Positions 7,904-17,406 of a stretch of DNA of 64,000 nucleotides are shown in pieces. This DNA is from Lewinella sp. LCG006 (GTDB taxonomy: Bacteria > Bacteroidota > Bacteroidia > Chitinophagales > Saprospiraceae). A program made the position numbers and the translations under genes. The stretch is from the NCBI RefSeq assembly GCF_040784935.1, contig NZ_CP160680.1, positions 2,946,501 through 3,010,500 on the forward strand, read 5' to 3'. How positions within the stretch are numbered: position 1 is the stretch's first letter; each line of letters starts with the position of its first letter. The notes below the pieces were generated by a model, which had not been told where the DNA came from, made no database searches, and saw nothing but the letters and a program-made list of their open reading frames with translations.

Positions 7904-10900
7904 ATGAAGCAATTTCTACTCTTTAGCTTTTTCTTTTACGCCTTGTTTAGTCTCAACGCACAGGACACCATTCGGGTACAAACCCTCACCTGGGCGGATG
8001 ATTTTCGCTCCGGGTTTTATCAATTTCCCGATGATGCTACACAGACGTACGAGAAAATTCTCATGCGCTACAATATGCGCTGTCACGACAACGCCGTAGG
8101 CAGTGGCAATGTGGGCTGCCGCGAGTGGGATTACAGCTGTAATACCTTCATAACTGATCCTACCCTCCAAGATTCTTCCTTGAGTCGCCATCCTTCTCAC
8201 CTGATCAGTGGATTTTCTGGGGCTGATTTTCCGTTTATGAGCCAGCCTTTTTATACCTACACACAGTATGGTCAGCAACAGACGACCTTTACGGATACCA
8301 CCAGCCTCACCGTTGGTCAAATAGGGGAAGGGGAGATTCCGCTCAATATCGGAACGCTGGAAGACCGCGCCCGGGCGCAGTACCTCTATGCCGCAGAAGA
8401 TTTGATAGCCGCCGGATTGAGTGCTGGTCCTATCACCGCCCTTCAGTTGGAGGTGCTAGAAACAGGTGGTACATTGCCCTTTTTGCGCTTGCGTTTGAAG
8501 GCGGTAGATCAGGACAATCTCAGTGCCGCTACTCCGGCTATTGATGGTTTCACGGAAGTGTATTTTCAGTCGACCACTTTTACAGAAACGGGGTGGGCAA
8601 GTTTGCCTTTCTATCAAGCTTTTGAATGGGACGGTACCAGTGATATCTTACTAGATGTGAGCCAAACCGGACAAAACTCAGCACCTCTGCTGCGCTTTGC
8701 CGGAACGGAAACCACCTATCTCACTGGGTTGGGGGCAACACCCAGCAATCAGCATTATCTGGGCCTACAAGGCACAGGACAAATAGATATACCATCAGCA
8801 GCGTTAGGGATGACCCAAGGGGTGACGATTGCCTTTTGGTCCTATGGCTTGGAAGACGCACTACCTGCTAACACCACCGCCTTTGAGGCGGTAGATGGTG
8901 CCAATCGCCGCCAGATGAATGTGCATTTGCCCTGGAGCAACGGCCGTGTCTACTGGGATTGTGGCAATGACGGCAGTGGCTATGATCGTATTGATAAAGA
9001 AGCCAACCCCGCCGACTTTGAAGGCCGCTGGAACCACTGGGCCTTTACCAAAGATGCGATAGCAGGCACCATGTCCATCTATCTCAACGGAGAACTTTGG
9101 CACAGTGGCACCAACCTGAACCGCCCCATCATGGCCACGCGCATGAAAGTGGGCTCAGACGTAAATGGCAATAATGATTACCCTGGCAATCTGGATAACT
9201 TCAGCATGTGGCAGCGCGCCCTGACGGCGGAAGAGATTCAGGCCATCATGTACACCGAAGACATCCCCGGTAGCCATCCAGCTATCGCGTCCCTCATCGC
9301 TCACTACCCCTTCAATGAAGGAACGGGCTTGGTGGCCCAGGATGTTGCCAACGGTTACAACGCTACTTTGGTGGGGCCTAATTGGCAAACCTACCGGGGC
9401 GCAGAACTCTACTACGATTGGACGAGCATCAACTATCGCTTTTCTGCCCGTTTTGAACAGGGTGTGCATACCACCATCAATGAAACGGTAATGGCGATAG
9501 ATTCTACCCTGGTATACCCTAGTACCGTCGTGGAATACGCCGTCGATAATAGCAATAACCTGGTGGTGGCCAACACCTACGAAACCTACCCCGCTACAGC
9601 CACTTATCTCTACGATGAAGATGGCAATATCCTCGAAACCTACCCGCTGACCCCAGAGGGTACCATCAGTATCGAAGAACTTACCTATCACATCAAACGC
9701 CCCGCAAAATTCGAAATTCTATCATTGGTGACCCCTTACGGCAACGGCCTGAACTTGGGCGCGGAAGGAAAGACCTTCACCTTTGATGTTACTGATTTTG
9801 GGCCCATCCTGAAAGGAGAACGCTTTCTGAGTATGGAAATGGGCGGTGAAAACCAGGAGGAAATCGATATCGAATTCCTGTTTATCACAGGTACGCCTAC
9901 GCGTGATGTGTTGTCCATTGAAAATGTGTGGCCCTTCGCGCGCGGCTGGTATGATGCCATCCAGGCCAACAATGTTTTCGAGCCACGTACCCTGCGCCTC
10001 AACCCGGAAGCCGATGCTTATAAACTGCGGGCAAGTGTCACGGGGCATGGCCAGAATGGTGAGTTTGTTGCTCGTGAGCATTACCTCAACGTGAACGGCG
10101 GTGGCCAGGATTTTCGTTTCGACGTATGGAAGGCCTGTGGTGAAAACCCCATCTACCCTCAGGGAGGTACCTGGATCTTCGACCGTGCTGGTTGGTGCCC
10201 TGGTATGGCGACGGATGTGCACGAATTTATGGTGCCAGAAGATGCCGGCGAAACCATTGAGGTGGACTATGGGGTAAACGGGGCCTTTATGGCGGAAGCC
10301 AATTACTTGGTAGCAGCGCAGTTGGTCAGCTATGGTGCGCCCAATTTTACCCTCGATGCAGCCGTCGAAGATGTCATGCGGCCCAGTCAGAAAGTAGAAT
10401 ACGAGCGCTTCAATCCAGCCTGTAATCAGTCCATTGTGGTGGTGAAAAACAATGGTACGACGAGCATTACTTCATTAGAAATTAATTATGGGGTCGTGAA
10501 CGGGAATACGACTACCTACAACTGGTCGGGTAATCTGCCTTTCGGCGAAACCGTAGAGGTTGAATTGCCCGTAGATGATTACCTCTTTTGGGAAACGACT
10601 GATGATAATCCACAGTTTATAGTTGAAGTCCTTAGTCCTAATGGTGGCCAGGATGAGTACGCGGCTAACAACGTGATGCGTTCAGCCTTCACGCCTGCGG
10701 ATGTGATGGATTATGAAAGCCTCTTCATTCAAATAAAAACCAATAATCGCCCCGCAGAGAACCGTTACACCATCAAAGACAGCAATGGTGAGGTGGTACT
10801 GGAGCGCAACAATATGAGTGTATCTACGACCTATCGCGACGAGATCATGCTGCCGCCAGGTTGTTACACGCTTACGGTTGAAGATGACGGCGGTGATGGC

Positions 10901-11338
10901 CTCGACTTCTGGTACTGGGCGGCTGTAGGCCAAAACGTAGGTACCGGCACCCTGAGCCTAAGGCGCCAGTTGACCCAGACCTTTTTCTCCGCCGTAAAAA
11001 CCTTCAATCCCGATTTCGGGGGTGATCTGCACTACGACTTTATCATTCCTCAAGCGGTAGGGACAGAAGAAGAACTAGAGAATCCACGTCGTTTCAGCCT
11101 TTACCCCAACCCTGCGCGTGAAAACACTACCCTGGAGTTGACCGGCTTCTCCGGCGAGCAGGTAGCGTGGCAAATTATGGACATGACTGGCCGGGTTTTC
11201 CAAACGGGCCAAACCATCGTCGGCAGTTCCGAACAGTTGGAACAACTGGACACGCGCAGCCTGCCTGCCGGCATGTACATCGTAAAGGTACAGCTGGATG
11301 GGAAGGTGTATAGCCAGGAATTGGTGGTGATGCCGTAG
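7904..11338 (+). CDS. Large secreted PNGase F-like protein with LamG domain and T9SS sorting domain
   Basis: 1144 residues from the ATG at 7904, which directly begins a signal peptide (MKQFLLFSFFFYALFSLNAQ); the in-frame start at 7844 puts the signal internally. The N-terminal region (GCREWDYSCNT) and a later block (about 600-790: TPYGNGLNLGAEGKTFTFDV, SVTGHGQNGEF, IYPQGGTWIFDRAGWCPG) resemble the two-lobed peptide-N-glycosidase F fold. Between them (about 280-460) lies a LamG/concanavalin-like module containing WNHWAFTKD. The last 80 or so residues (FSLYPNPA to LPAGMYIVKVQLDGKVYSQE) are a type A T9SS sorting domain, so the protein should be exported and surface-attached or released. Deglycosylation of external glycoproteins is inferred; the active-site acids were not verified. 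Confidence 0.83.
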   Translation: MKQFLLFSFFFYALFSLNAQDTIRVQTLTWADDFRSGFYQFPDDATQTYEKILMRYNMRCHDNAVGSGNVGCREWDYSCNTFITDPTLQDSSLSRHPSHLISGFSGADFPFMSQPFYTYTQYGQQQTTFTDTTSLTVGQIGEGEIPLNIGTLEDRARAQYLYAAEDLIAAGLSAGPITALQLEVLETGGTLPFLRLRLKAVDQDNLSAATPAIDGFTEVYFQSTTFTETGWASLPFYQAFEWDGTSDILLDVSQTGQNSAPLLRFAGTETTYLTGLGATPSNQHYLGLQGTGQIDIPSAALGMTQGVTIAFWSYGLEDALPANTTAFEAVDGANRRQMNVHLPWSNGRVYWDCGNDGSGYDRIDKEANPADFEGRWNHWAFTKDAIAGTMSIYLNGELWHSGTNLNRPIMATRMKVGSDVNGNNDYPGNLDNFSMWQRALTAEEIQAIMYTEDIPGSHPAIASLIAHYPFNEGTGLVAQDVANGYNATLVGPNWQTYRGAELYYDWTSINYRFSARFEQGVHTTINETVMAIDSTLVYPSTVVEYAVDNSNNLVVANTYETYPATATYLYDEDGNILETYPLTPEGTISIEELTYHIKRPAKFEILSLVTPYGNGLNLGAEGKTFTFDVTDFGPILKGERFLSMEMGGENQEEIDIEFLFITGTPTRDVLSIENVWPFARGWYDAIQANNVFEPRTLRLNPEADAYKLRASVTGHGQNGEFVAREHYLNVNGGGQDFRFDVWKACGENPIYPQGGTWIFDRAGWCPGMATDVHEFMVPEDAGETIEVDYGVNGAFMAEANYLVAAQLVSYGAPNFTLDAAVEDVMRPSQKVEYERFNPACNQSIVVVKNNGTTSITSLEINYGVVNGNTTTYNWSGNLPFGETVEVELPVDDYLFWETTDDNPQFIVEVLSPNGGQDEYAANNVMRSAFTPADVMDYESLFIQIKTNNRPAENRYTIKDSNGEVVLERNNMSVSTTYRDEIMLPPGCYTLTVEDDGGDGLDFWYWAAVGQNVGTGTLSLRRQLTQTFFSAVKTFNPDFGGDLHYDFIIPQAVGTEEELENPRRFSLYPNPARENTTLELTGFSGEQVAWQIMDMTGRVFQTGQTIVGSSEQLEQLDTRSLPAGMYIVKVQLDGKVYSQELVVMP

Positions 11339-11658
11339 GGTGGGGTACTCGCTTCACTCGTGGTAGTGCTCGTTCCGAAGCCTCGGAACTCGCGGGGGTA
11401 CCATTCCGATTGCATCGAAACGGTGGTGGTGCTCGTCCCGAAGCCTCGGAACTCGCGGGTTTTTGTTTGCCTTAAGGGGTGGGCAAAAACCCGTTTTTTA
11501 GTAGGCTGGGCTTCAGCCCGGTCGAGATAGAAAAACCTTACTGCTACTATAGAGTCGAGATTAGGCGTTAACTGTTTGTACTAAAGGGGAACTGGAAGTA
11601 TATATAAGTTTCCGATTCTAAAATAGTACTTATATTACTGTGTAATTGGCAACAAGCA
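11339..11658. other. Intergenic region with two GC-rich repeat units
   Basis: No gene was seen. It holds two direct copies of a GC-rich unit (11360-11400 and 11421-11460, core CCGAAGCCTCGGAACTCGCG). Next comes a small GGGCTTCAGCCC palindrome near 11509, then AT-rich DNA leading to the next gene. The same unit occurs inverted at 12412-12527, beyond the next gene. Confidence 0.6.
11360..11460 (+). repeat. Two direct copies of a GC-rich intergenic repeat
   Basis: Units at 11360-11400 and 11421-11460 share GTGGT..TGCTCGT(T/C)CCGAAG followed by CCTCGGAACTCGCGGG. The internal CCGAAGCCTCGG is itself a near-palindrome. Similar units in the opposite orientation lie at 12412-12448 and 12496-12527. Confidence 0.75.
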
Positions 11659-12369
11659 TTGAAAACAGCTTCATACGAAAGCGAAAGTTATACTGATCTT
11701 TTTTTTGTCATGATGGAAAAACAAGCGCGCTCTAAATGGTTGATTAGGCTGGTTTATGTGCTTAACATAACAGCCGTTGTAACTTTATATTTGATATGTG
11801 AAGATATTTCTCTGGAGTGGGTAGTTGTGTTTATGTTACTTTGGATGGGGGTGATACTTATAATGAACTATGAGATGAAAAAGAATTTTATAGTAAGATT
11901 AGAGGAACCAATAGCAGCTATTGTAGCTGAATTAAGAGGGGGGAGTTATAGCAGGAAAAAGTCATTTTTAGGAAGCACCTTGATAAGTCTTTATCTTATT
12001 GTTCTAGGATTCTGGAATTCAACTAATCATTTGAACAATAGAGTGTTCTTGTTGAGTATGGGTGTCTTTGGTTTATTTTTGGGGATCTTCGAGCTTCTTT
12101 CGTCAAAAAAAAGGCCGCAGATTAGACTAGTTCTTCTAGAAGATAAACTCCTATTATTTGAAGCGCCTAATAAAGAAGAAACGATCCCGATGGAGGATTT
12201 CAGGTACTGCGTTTTTGAAGAGAAAAAGATATATGTTCTTTCAGAGTGCAAAGATACAGCCACTATCGATAGCCGGAATTTTGAAGAAGAGGAGTTTACG
12301 GAATTCAAAGCCCGCTTACAGTCGGTAACGGACTATTGGCTAAAGAAAAAGGAGCAGCAGTTAGCTTAG
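11659..12369 (+). CDS. AT-rich membrane protein of unknown function
   Basis: 236 residues if the TTG at 11659 is used; an ATG at 11710 gives 219 residues and may be the true start. Four hydrophobic segments are visible (about 30-50, 54-73, 106-124 and 130-147). They are followed by a soluble C-terminal domain with KKRPQIRLVLLEDKLLLFEA and SRNFEEEEFTEFKARL, which resembles the cytosolic end of YcxB-like membrane proteins. The function is unknown. The gene is noticeably AT-rich beside its neighbours and sits between inverted GC-rich repeats, consistent with acquisition as a small cassette, though this is inference. Confidence 0.65.
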   Translation: MKTASYESESYTDLFFVMMEKQARSKWLIRLVYVLNITAVVTLYLICEDISLEWVVVFMLLWMGVILIMNYEMKKNFIVRLEEPIAAIVAELRGGSYSRKKSFLGSTLISLYLIVLGFWNSTNHLNNRVFLLSMGVFGLFLGIFELLSSKKRPQIRLVLLEDKLLLFEAPNKEETIPMEDFRYCVFEEKKIYVLSECKDTATIDSRNFEEEEFTEFKARLQSVTDYWLKKKEQQLA

Positions 12370-12411
12370 TTATCTCTAATTGGGTTATTAACATCCCTTT
12401 GTCCCGTAGCA

Positions 12412-12527
12412 CCGTGAGTTCCGATACTTCGGAACGAACACCCCCGCGATCCCGATTTATCGGGTGAGCACCACCGCGAGTGTAGCGAGCACCCCCGTGA
12501 GTCCCGAGGCTTCGGAACGAACACCCA
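12412..12527 (-). repeat. Two copies of the GC-rich intergenic repeat, inverted relative to 11360-11460
   Basis: Units at 12412-12448 (GTGAGTTCCGATACTTCGG) and 12496-12527 (GTGAGTCCCGAGGCTTCGG) are reverse-complement relatives of the units before the AT-rich membrane gene. A GATCCCGATTTATCGGG hairpin lies between them. The units could also act as transcription stops for the membrane gene. Confidence 0.7.
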
Positions 12528-12617
12528 CCTTCATCGACAAAACCCCCTCCTTCGTATAGTTTAAAATTCCACCACGCACATATTTCCCATCTTCATCGCC
12601 ACAATAAATCGGGAAAA

Positions 12618-13532
12618 ATGCCGGAACCAATCATCCAAACGCAAGGGCTGGATTTCTACTTCAAAGATTTCAAGGCCCTTGATCAAGTCAGTCTGAATGT
12701 GCCGCGGGGGAGCATTTATGGCTTTCTGGGCCCCAATGGCGCGGGGAAGACGACCACGATTCGGGTACTGCTGGACTTGTTTCACCCCAAGCGGGGGCAG
12801 GTCAGCTTGTTTGGTAAAGAACTTTTGGATCACCGCGAAGAAATCCTCGGCAAGATCGGGGCCTTGATCGAAAACCCTTCCATCTACAAGCACCTGTCGG
12901 GACGGCAGAACCTGGAGGTCATTCGCAAAATGGTGGGTGGCAAAAAAGAACGGATAGACGAGGTACTGAAAATCGTCCGCCTCGTGGACAATGCCGATAA
13001 AAAAGCCAAAAACTACTCCCTGGGCATGTGTCAACGCCTGGGTCTCGCCGCTGCCCTGCTGACCGATCCTGAGCTACTGATCCTTGATGAACCCACCAAT
13101 GGCCTCGACCCCAGCGGTATTATCGAAATGCGGGAGCTGATTCTCCGACTCAACAAAGAGCACGGCAAGACCATCTTCCTGTCCAGCCATATCCTTTCGG
13201 AAATAGAAAAACTGGCCACGGATGTAGCCATCATCGATCAGGGCAAAATTCTCTACCAAGGGAAATTGGATGGACTCAAGAATGGCGAAAGTCTGGTCTT
13301 GATGATCGAATTAGACCATGTGGAAACGGCTACCAAAGTACTGGAAAAGCAAGGTTTTGTTATCAGCGAAGCCTATCATAACGGGCTACAACTAGCGATC
13401 AAAACCAAACAGCAGATCGCCGAAATCAATCAGCTGCTGGTGGCCAGCGGTGTGCAGGTTTACCAACTCTCCTCTTCCCAGGAAAACCTGGAAGCTGTCT
13501 TTCTTCACCTCACCAAAAAACTCGACCAATGA
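12618..13532 (+). CDS. ABC transporter ATP-binding protein
   Basis: 304 residues. Walker A GPNGAGKTT is at 38-46, the signature segment YSLGMCQRLGLA at about 133-144, and Walker B with D-loop LLILDEPTNGLD at 153-164. The switch His follows in LSSHILSEIE. The C-terminal extension (about 220-304) is typical of ABC-2 export ATPases of the CcmA/NatA type. It forms an operon with the permease gene, whose ATG overlaps this stop codon (ATGA), so the complex is probably an inner-membrane exporter. The substrate cannot be assigned. Confidence 0.93.
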   Translation: MPEPIIQTQGLDFYFKDFKALDQVSLNVPRGSIYGFLGPNGAGKTTTIRVLLDLFHPKRGQVSLFGKELLDHREEILGKIGALIENPSIYKHLSGRQNLEVIRKMVGGKKERIDEVLKIVRLVDNADKKAKNYSLGMCQRLGLAAALLTDPELLILDEPTNGLDPSGIIEMRELILRLNKEHGKTIFLSSHILSEIEKLATDVAIIDQGKILYQGKLDGLKNGESLVLMIELDHVETATKVLEKQGFVISEAYHNGLQLAIKTKQQIAEINQLLVASGVQVYQLSSSQENLEAVFLHLTKKLDQ

Positions 13533-14308
13533 ACAGTGTAACCGCTTTGAAAAGAGGGATTGGTGCAGAATTGTACAAATTCCGAAGAACTTTTATCCTT
13601 TGGTTCCTGGTGCTGGCACCCGCTTTTGTCCCGTTCATCAACCTGATGATTTTTGTGAAGAAAGGACACGAATTGCTTGGTCCGGACGAAAATCCCTGGT
13701 ATCGATTGGTGCAAATGAGTATTGACCCCGGCAACTTTCTTTTTACCTTTTTTGTGATGATCGTAGCCCTGTTTGTGAGTAGCATTGAGCATAATTCCAA
13801 TACCTGGAAACTGATTTACACGCAGCCACTTTCGCGTTTGGTGGTGTACACCTCCAAAGTGGTAGTTTTTCTGTTGATGTTGTTGTTTAGCCTGCTGCTA
13901 TTTAGCCTGTTTTCGGTGTTGGTGGGCCTTTTCCTACGAATGACGATGCCCGACCTGGGTTTCGATCAAGCCTTTGGGATGGGCCTCTTTTTTCAGTTGG
14001 CCATCAAGGTGTTTTTAGCCACTTTGGGCTATGCCTCCCTACAGTTTTGGATGAGCCAGCGGTGGAAAACACTACTCTTGCCGTTGGGAATAGGTATCGG
14101 AGGCTGGATTTCTTTCCTTATCTTATCACGAGGCTGGGAGTATGTAGAATACCACCCTTACGGTTTCCCGATGCTGGGCCTTGGTAATTACCAGGACCCC
14201 GCTTACGAATGGCTCGGCGAGCTGAAGTTCGTTTACCGCAGTATAGGTTTGGCTGCTATTGTATTCGTGCTGGCGGGCTGGGATATGGTGAGAAAAAGAA
14301 TAGTTTAG
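13529..14308 (+). CDS. ABC-2 type transporter permease
   Basis: 259 residues with six hydrophobic segments (about 19-39, 66-86, 110-135, 150-170, 178-198 and 232-250), the usual ABC-2 permease layout. The N-terminal cytoplasmic stretch KRGIGAELYKFRRTFILWFL is typical of the family. The start overlaps the ATPase stop by 4 bp, indicating translational coupling. The pair resembles bacteriocin- or antibiotic-export systems and Na+ exporters, but no resistance or biosynthesis gene adjoins to settle this. Confidence 0.88.
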   Translation: MNSVTALKRGIGAELYKFRRTFILWFLVLAPAFVPFINLMIFVKKGHELLGPDENPWYRLVQMSIDPGNFLFTFFVMIVALFVSSIEHNSNTWKLIYTQPLSRLVVYTSKVVVFLLMLLFSLLLFSLFSVLVGLFLRMTMPDLGFDQAFGMGLFFQLAIKVFLATLGYASLQFWMSQRWKTLLLPLGIGIGGWISFLILSRGWEYVEYHPYGFPMLGLGNYQDPAYEWLGELKFVYRSIGLAAIVFVLAGWDMVRKRIV

Positions 14309-14351
14309 TGTTGGTAAAATACACAATAACTGAGTATTAAAATTCTAAGCT

Positions 14352-15485
14352 TTGTCCACCCCTGCATTAATAGCACTAAGAAAAGACCTGCACCAGCACC
14401 CCGAGTTGTCGGGTAGTGAGGTAGCAACGGCCCAGCGAATAAGCACATTTGTTGCAACACACGGCAAGCCTACCGAGATCATCACTGGAATTGGCGGTAC
14501 TGGTCTAGCCGTCGTTTATGCGTACGCTAATACGGGCCCAACCATTGTGATACGCTGTGAGCTGGACGCCCTTCCAATCATGGAAGAAAATACATTCGCT
14601 CATCGTTCCCTAAACGATGGTGTTTCGCACAAATGTGGGCACGACGGACACATGGCCATCGTGGCTGGGCTCATCTTTTGGCTTCAAGAGCAAACCTTTA
14701 AAACAGGGAAAGTTGTCCTACTTTTTCAACCCGCAGAGGAAACTGGTCAGGGAGCTTGCCGGGTAGTAGAAGATCCACGCTTTAAAGCATTAAATGTCGA
14801 CTATGTTTTTGCCCTGCATAATATTCCGGGAGAGCCGCTGCATCGGATCATCACCATGAAGAGCGGCTTTTCGGCGGAGGTACAAAGTTTTGCCATCTAC
14901 TTAACCGGAAAAGAAGCGCACGCGGCGGAACCCGAAAACGGCAATAATCCAGCGCTAGCGCTGGCGGAAATTATCAAAGCCCTGGCCCAACTGAATGTCA
15001 ACGAACCAGCGGCCGAAAATTTCGCGGTGCTGACACCCGTTTATATCAATCTGGGGCAAAAGTCCTACGGGATCTCACCTGCGCAGGGGGAGTTGCATTA
15101 CACGATAAGGACTTGGAGTACAGCACAGATGGAGCTTCTTAAGGCCCGTTTGGAAGAGATTTTTACGCAAGTAACAGCAACTCACCAACTTGCTTTTGAT
15201 GTAAGCTGGTTTGAGCATTTTCCCGCTAGTAGCAATGAACAGGAATGCAATGATTTAGTCATTGCAGCAGCGGAGGAAAATGGCTTTGAAATTATGAGAA
15301 GAGCCTACCCTTTCAAATTCGGCGAAGACTTCGGCTGGTTTTCCAAAAACTATAAAACAGCCATGTTTGGCGTGGGAGCTGGAACCACTTCTCCAGCTCT
15401 ACACCACGCCAACTACGATTTTCCGGATGAGCTTATCCCTACGGGGATAGCTATGTTTGCAGGTATTATCTCGAAGATATTATGA
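14352..15485 (+). CDS. M20-family amidohydrolase (N-acyl amino acid / hippurate hydrolase type), TTG start
   Basis: 377 residues. An in-frame TAA stop at 14346 closes the frame just upstream. The next ATG lies far inside the conserved domain, so TTG at 14352 is the only start that keeps the family N-terminus (LRKDLHQHPELSG). Metal-binding motifs of the M20D group follow: CGHDGHMA, then FQPAEETGQGA with the catalytic Glu, ALHNIPG and a final HHANYDFPDE. The enzyme should hydrolyse N-acylated amino acids or similar amides in the cytosol. No signal peptide is present. It stands alone; the IS element begins 31 bp after its stop. Confidence 0.9.
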   Translation: MSTPALIALRKDLHQHPELSGSEVATAQRISTFVATHGKPTEIITGIGGTGLAVVYAYANTGPTIVIRCELDALPIMEENTFAHRSLNDGVSHKCGHDGHMAIVAGLIFWLQEQTFKTGKVVLLFQPAEETGQGACRVVEDPRFKALNVDYVFALHNIPGEPLHRIITMKSGFSAEVQSFAIYLTGKEAHAAEPENGNNPALALAEIIKALAQLNVNEPAAENFAVLTPVYINLGQKSYGISPAQGELHYTIRTWSTAQMELLKARLEEIFTQVTATHQLAFDVSWFEHFPASSNEQECNDLVIAAAEENGFEIMRRAYPFKFGEDFGWFSKNYKTAMFGVGAGTTSPALHHANYDFPDELIPTGIAMFAGIISKIL

Positions 15486-15515
15486 GGTAGTCCTACTAAG
15501 TGACGGATTCAAACC

Positions 15516-15534
15516 TTGGGGTTGTGTAAAAAGC
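15516..15534 (+). repeat. Left terminal inverted repeat of the IS1182-type element
   Basis: 19 bp, TTGGGGTTGTGTAAAAAGC, an exact reverse complement of 17407-17425. Confidence 0.92.
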
Positions 15535-15605
15535 GCCAAATAGAAAAAGATATGAGCAGAGTGTTTTAACTTTAAGTTGAAGCCAAAAAGAAAAGCCCCC
15601 TGCTC

Positions 15606-17273
15606 ATGTCAACAAAGATAACACAAAGAGAGAATATTCGCTTTAAAGCTTACACCCAAGACATTGTAATAGATCTTCCTTTACGGATCGAAGAGCTGGT
15701 AAAAGACAATGTTTTGGCGCAGATCATTAATAAGGTAATACAAGAAATAGAGATCAAAGAGTTGGAATGTTACTACAGTGGTATAGGTCGGCCTCCTTAT
15801 CATCCTCGGATGTTACTTAAGGTATGGATTTATGGTTATTGTACCAAGGTGTATACGAGTCGTCCCTTAGCGAAGAAGTTAGGCGAAGATTTGGTTTTCA
15901 TGTGGCTGTCTGGTGGTCAGCGTCCTTGTTTTAAAACACTGAGTGAATTTCGCTCCTGTCGAATGCAGGACTTGGTAGATACAGTCTTGAGCCAAGTGTT
16001 ATTTTATTTGGTAGAGCAGGGCTATGTCAACTTGAGTGACTTGTATGTAGATGGCAGCAAGTGGGCTGCAAATGCCAATAAACATAAAATTGTCTGGCGC
16101 AAGAACACGGAACGCTATAAGGCCATGGTATTAGAGCGTATAGATAGCCTGCTAGAAGAGGTGCGGGAGTTGCAGCAAGCGGAGGATAATATTTATGGGA
16201 CTAAGGATTTACTCCAGCGTCAAGAGGCCGAACAAATTTATCTGGTCTTGAACAGTGAAGACTTAGAGAGGCAGCTTCGTTACCTCAATGAAATTATAGC
16301 AGAACAAGGAGACAAAAAACGAAAACAATCTTTGGAAAGAATCCATCGTCATTTGTCAAAAGAACAAGTCAACTTAGATAAATACGAAGAGCAGGAATTG
16401 ATCCTGGCGGGTCGTAACTCTTATTCTAAGACGGACGAAGATGCCACAGCCCTGCGCATGAAAGATGATCAATTGTTGCCTGGGTACAATATACAGATTA
16501 CGACATCGGATCAATTTATTGTCAATGCTACGGTTCATCAGGGTGCTTCTGACAGCCCTACTTTGCCCCCTCATGTCCTACAACTAGAACAACGGGTGAG
16601 TGGACTGGTAGAATCGGATTGGAAGATGGATTATACGGCAGATGCCGGTTATGGCAGTGAAGAGAATTATAGTTTTTTAGCAGAAAAAGGCCATACGGCT
16701 TATGTGAAGTATCCGCTGTGGTACCAGGAAGTTACCGGCAAACTGGACAAACAACTTTTTAATACCACCAATTGGTATTATGATCCAGATCAGGATTATT
16801 ACCAATGCCCCAATGAGAAGAAACTATTGTTCAGCCATGAGTTCACAAGTAAGAGCAACAATGGATATGAAAGTAGAACACGGGTTTATGAATCAGAAAG
16901 CTGTGCCCAATGTCCTTTTTATGAACAATGCCGAGGCCCAAATGCTAAACCGGGTACTCATCGAAGGGTGAAAAAGAGGGAGAAATTGGAGGCTTTTAAA
17001 AAAGAGGTCAAACAACGACTGGCATCAGAAAAAGGCTTAGAGAAACGATCCCAACGTGGTATCGATGTGGAAACGCCCTTTGCCAATATAAAACACAATA
17101 TGGGACATCGTCGGTTCCTTCTCCGAGGCATCGACAAAGTCAATGTTGAGTTCCAGTTCCTAGCAATAGCTCACAATCTTAAGAAGGTTTATTGCCTTCA
17201 GACAGGGATCTGGGAGGATCACTATGTCCAAAGAGCAGCAAGAAGTGCTACTAAACACAAAAAAAGAGCTTAA
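15606..17273 (+). CDS. IS1182-family DDE transposase
   Basis: 555 residues, full length for the family. The N-terminal helix-turn-helix region contains GRPPYHPRMLLKVWIYGYCT. The catalytic core follows: YVDGSKWAANAN with the first Asp at 149, TADAGYGSEENY with the second Asp, and a zinc-binding stretch C..C...C (SCAQCPFYEQC). The C-terminal signature ETPFANIKHNMGHRRFLLRG carries the catalytic Glu. The reading frame is uninterrupted, so the protein is probably functional in transposing the element. Confidence 0.95.
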   Translation: MSTKITQRENIRFKAYTQDIVIDLPLRIEELVKDNVLAQIINKVIQEIEIKELECYYSGIGRPPYHPRMLLKVWIYGYCTKVYTSRPLAKKLGEDLVFMWLSGGQRPCFKTLSEFRSCRMQDLVDTVLSQVLFYLVEQGYVNLSDLYVDGSKWAANANKHKIVWRKNTERYKAMVLERIDSLLEEVRELQQAEDNIYGTKDLLQRQEAEQIYLVLNSEDLERQLRYLNEIIAEQGDKKRKQSLERIHRHLSKEQVNLDKYEEQELILAGRNSYSKTDEDATALRMKDDQLLPGYNIQITTSDQFIVNATVHQGASDSPTLPPHVLQLEQRVSGLVESDWKMDYTADAGYGSEENYSFLAEKGHTAYVKYPLWYQEVTGKLDKQLFNTTNWYYDPDQDYYQCPNEKKLLFSHEFTSKSNNGYESRTRVYESESCAQCPFYEQCRGPNAKPGTHRRVKKREKLEAFKKEVKQRLASEKGLEKRSQRGIDVETPFANIKHNMGHRRFLLRGIDKVNVEFQFLAIAHNLKKVYCLQTGIWEDHYVQRAARSATKHKKRA

Positions 17274-17406
17274 AAACTCTTTTTTTGAACCTAAAAGGAA
17301 AAAATGCTAGTGAGAACTCTAAGGGAGGACTCACCAGCAGTGTTTTTCAAACAAAACAAGAAACGTCAGCCATCAGCCGATCAAAAGCCTGTTAAGCAAC
17401 TTGAGG

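Noticed and set aside
12561-13034. 157-codon minus-strand frame
   Set aside because: It is antisense to the ABC ATPase Walker A region and has no independent support.
17274-17406. Second small gene in the IS element
   Set aside because: Only short frames without start context; the stretch is the non-coding right end of the IS.
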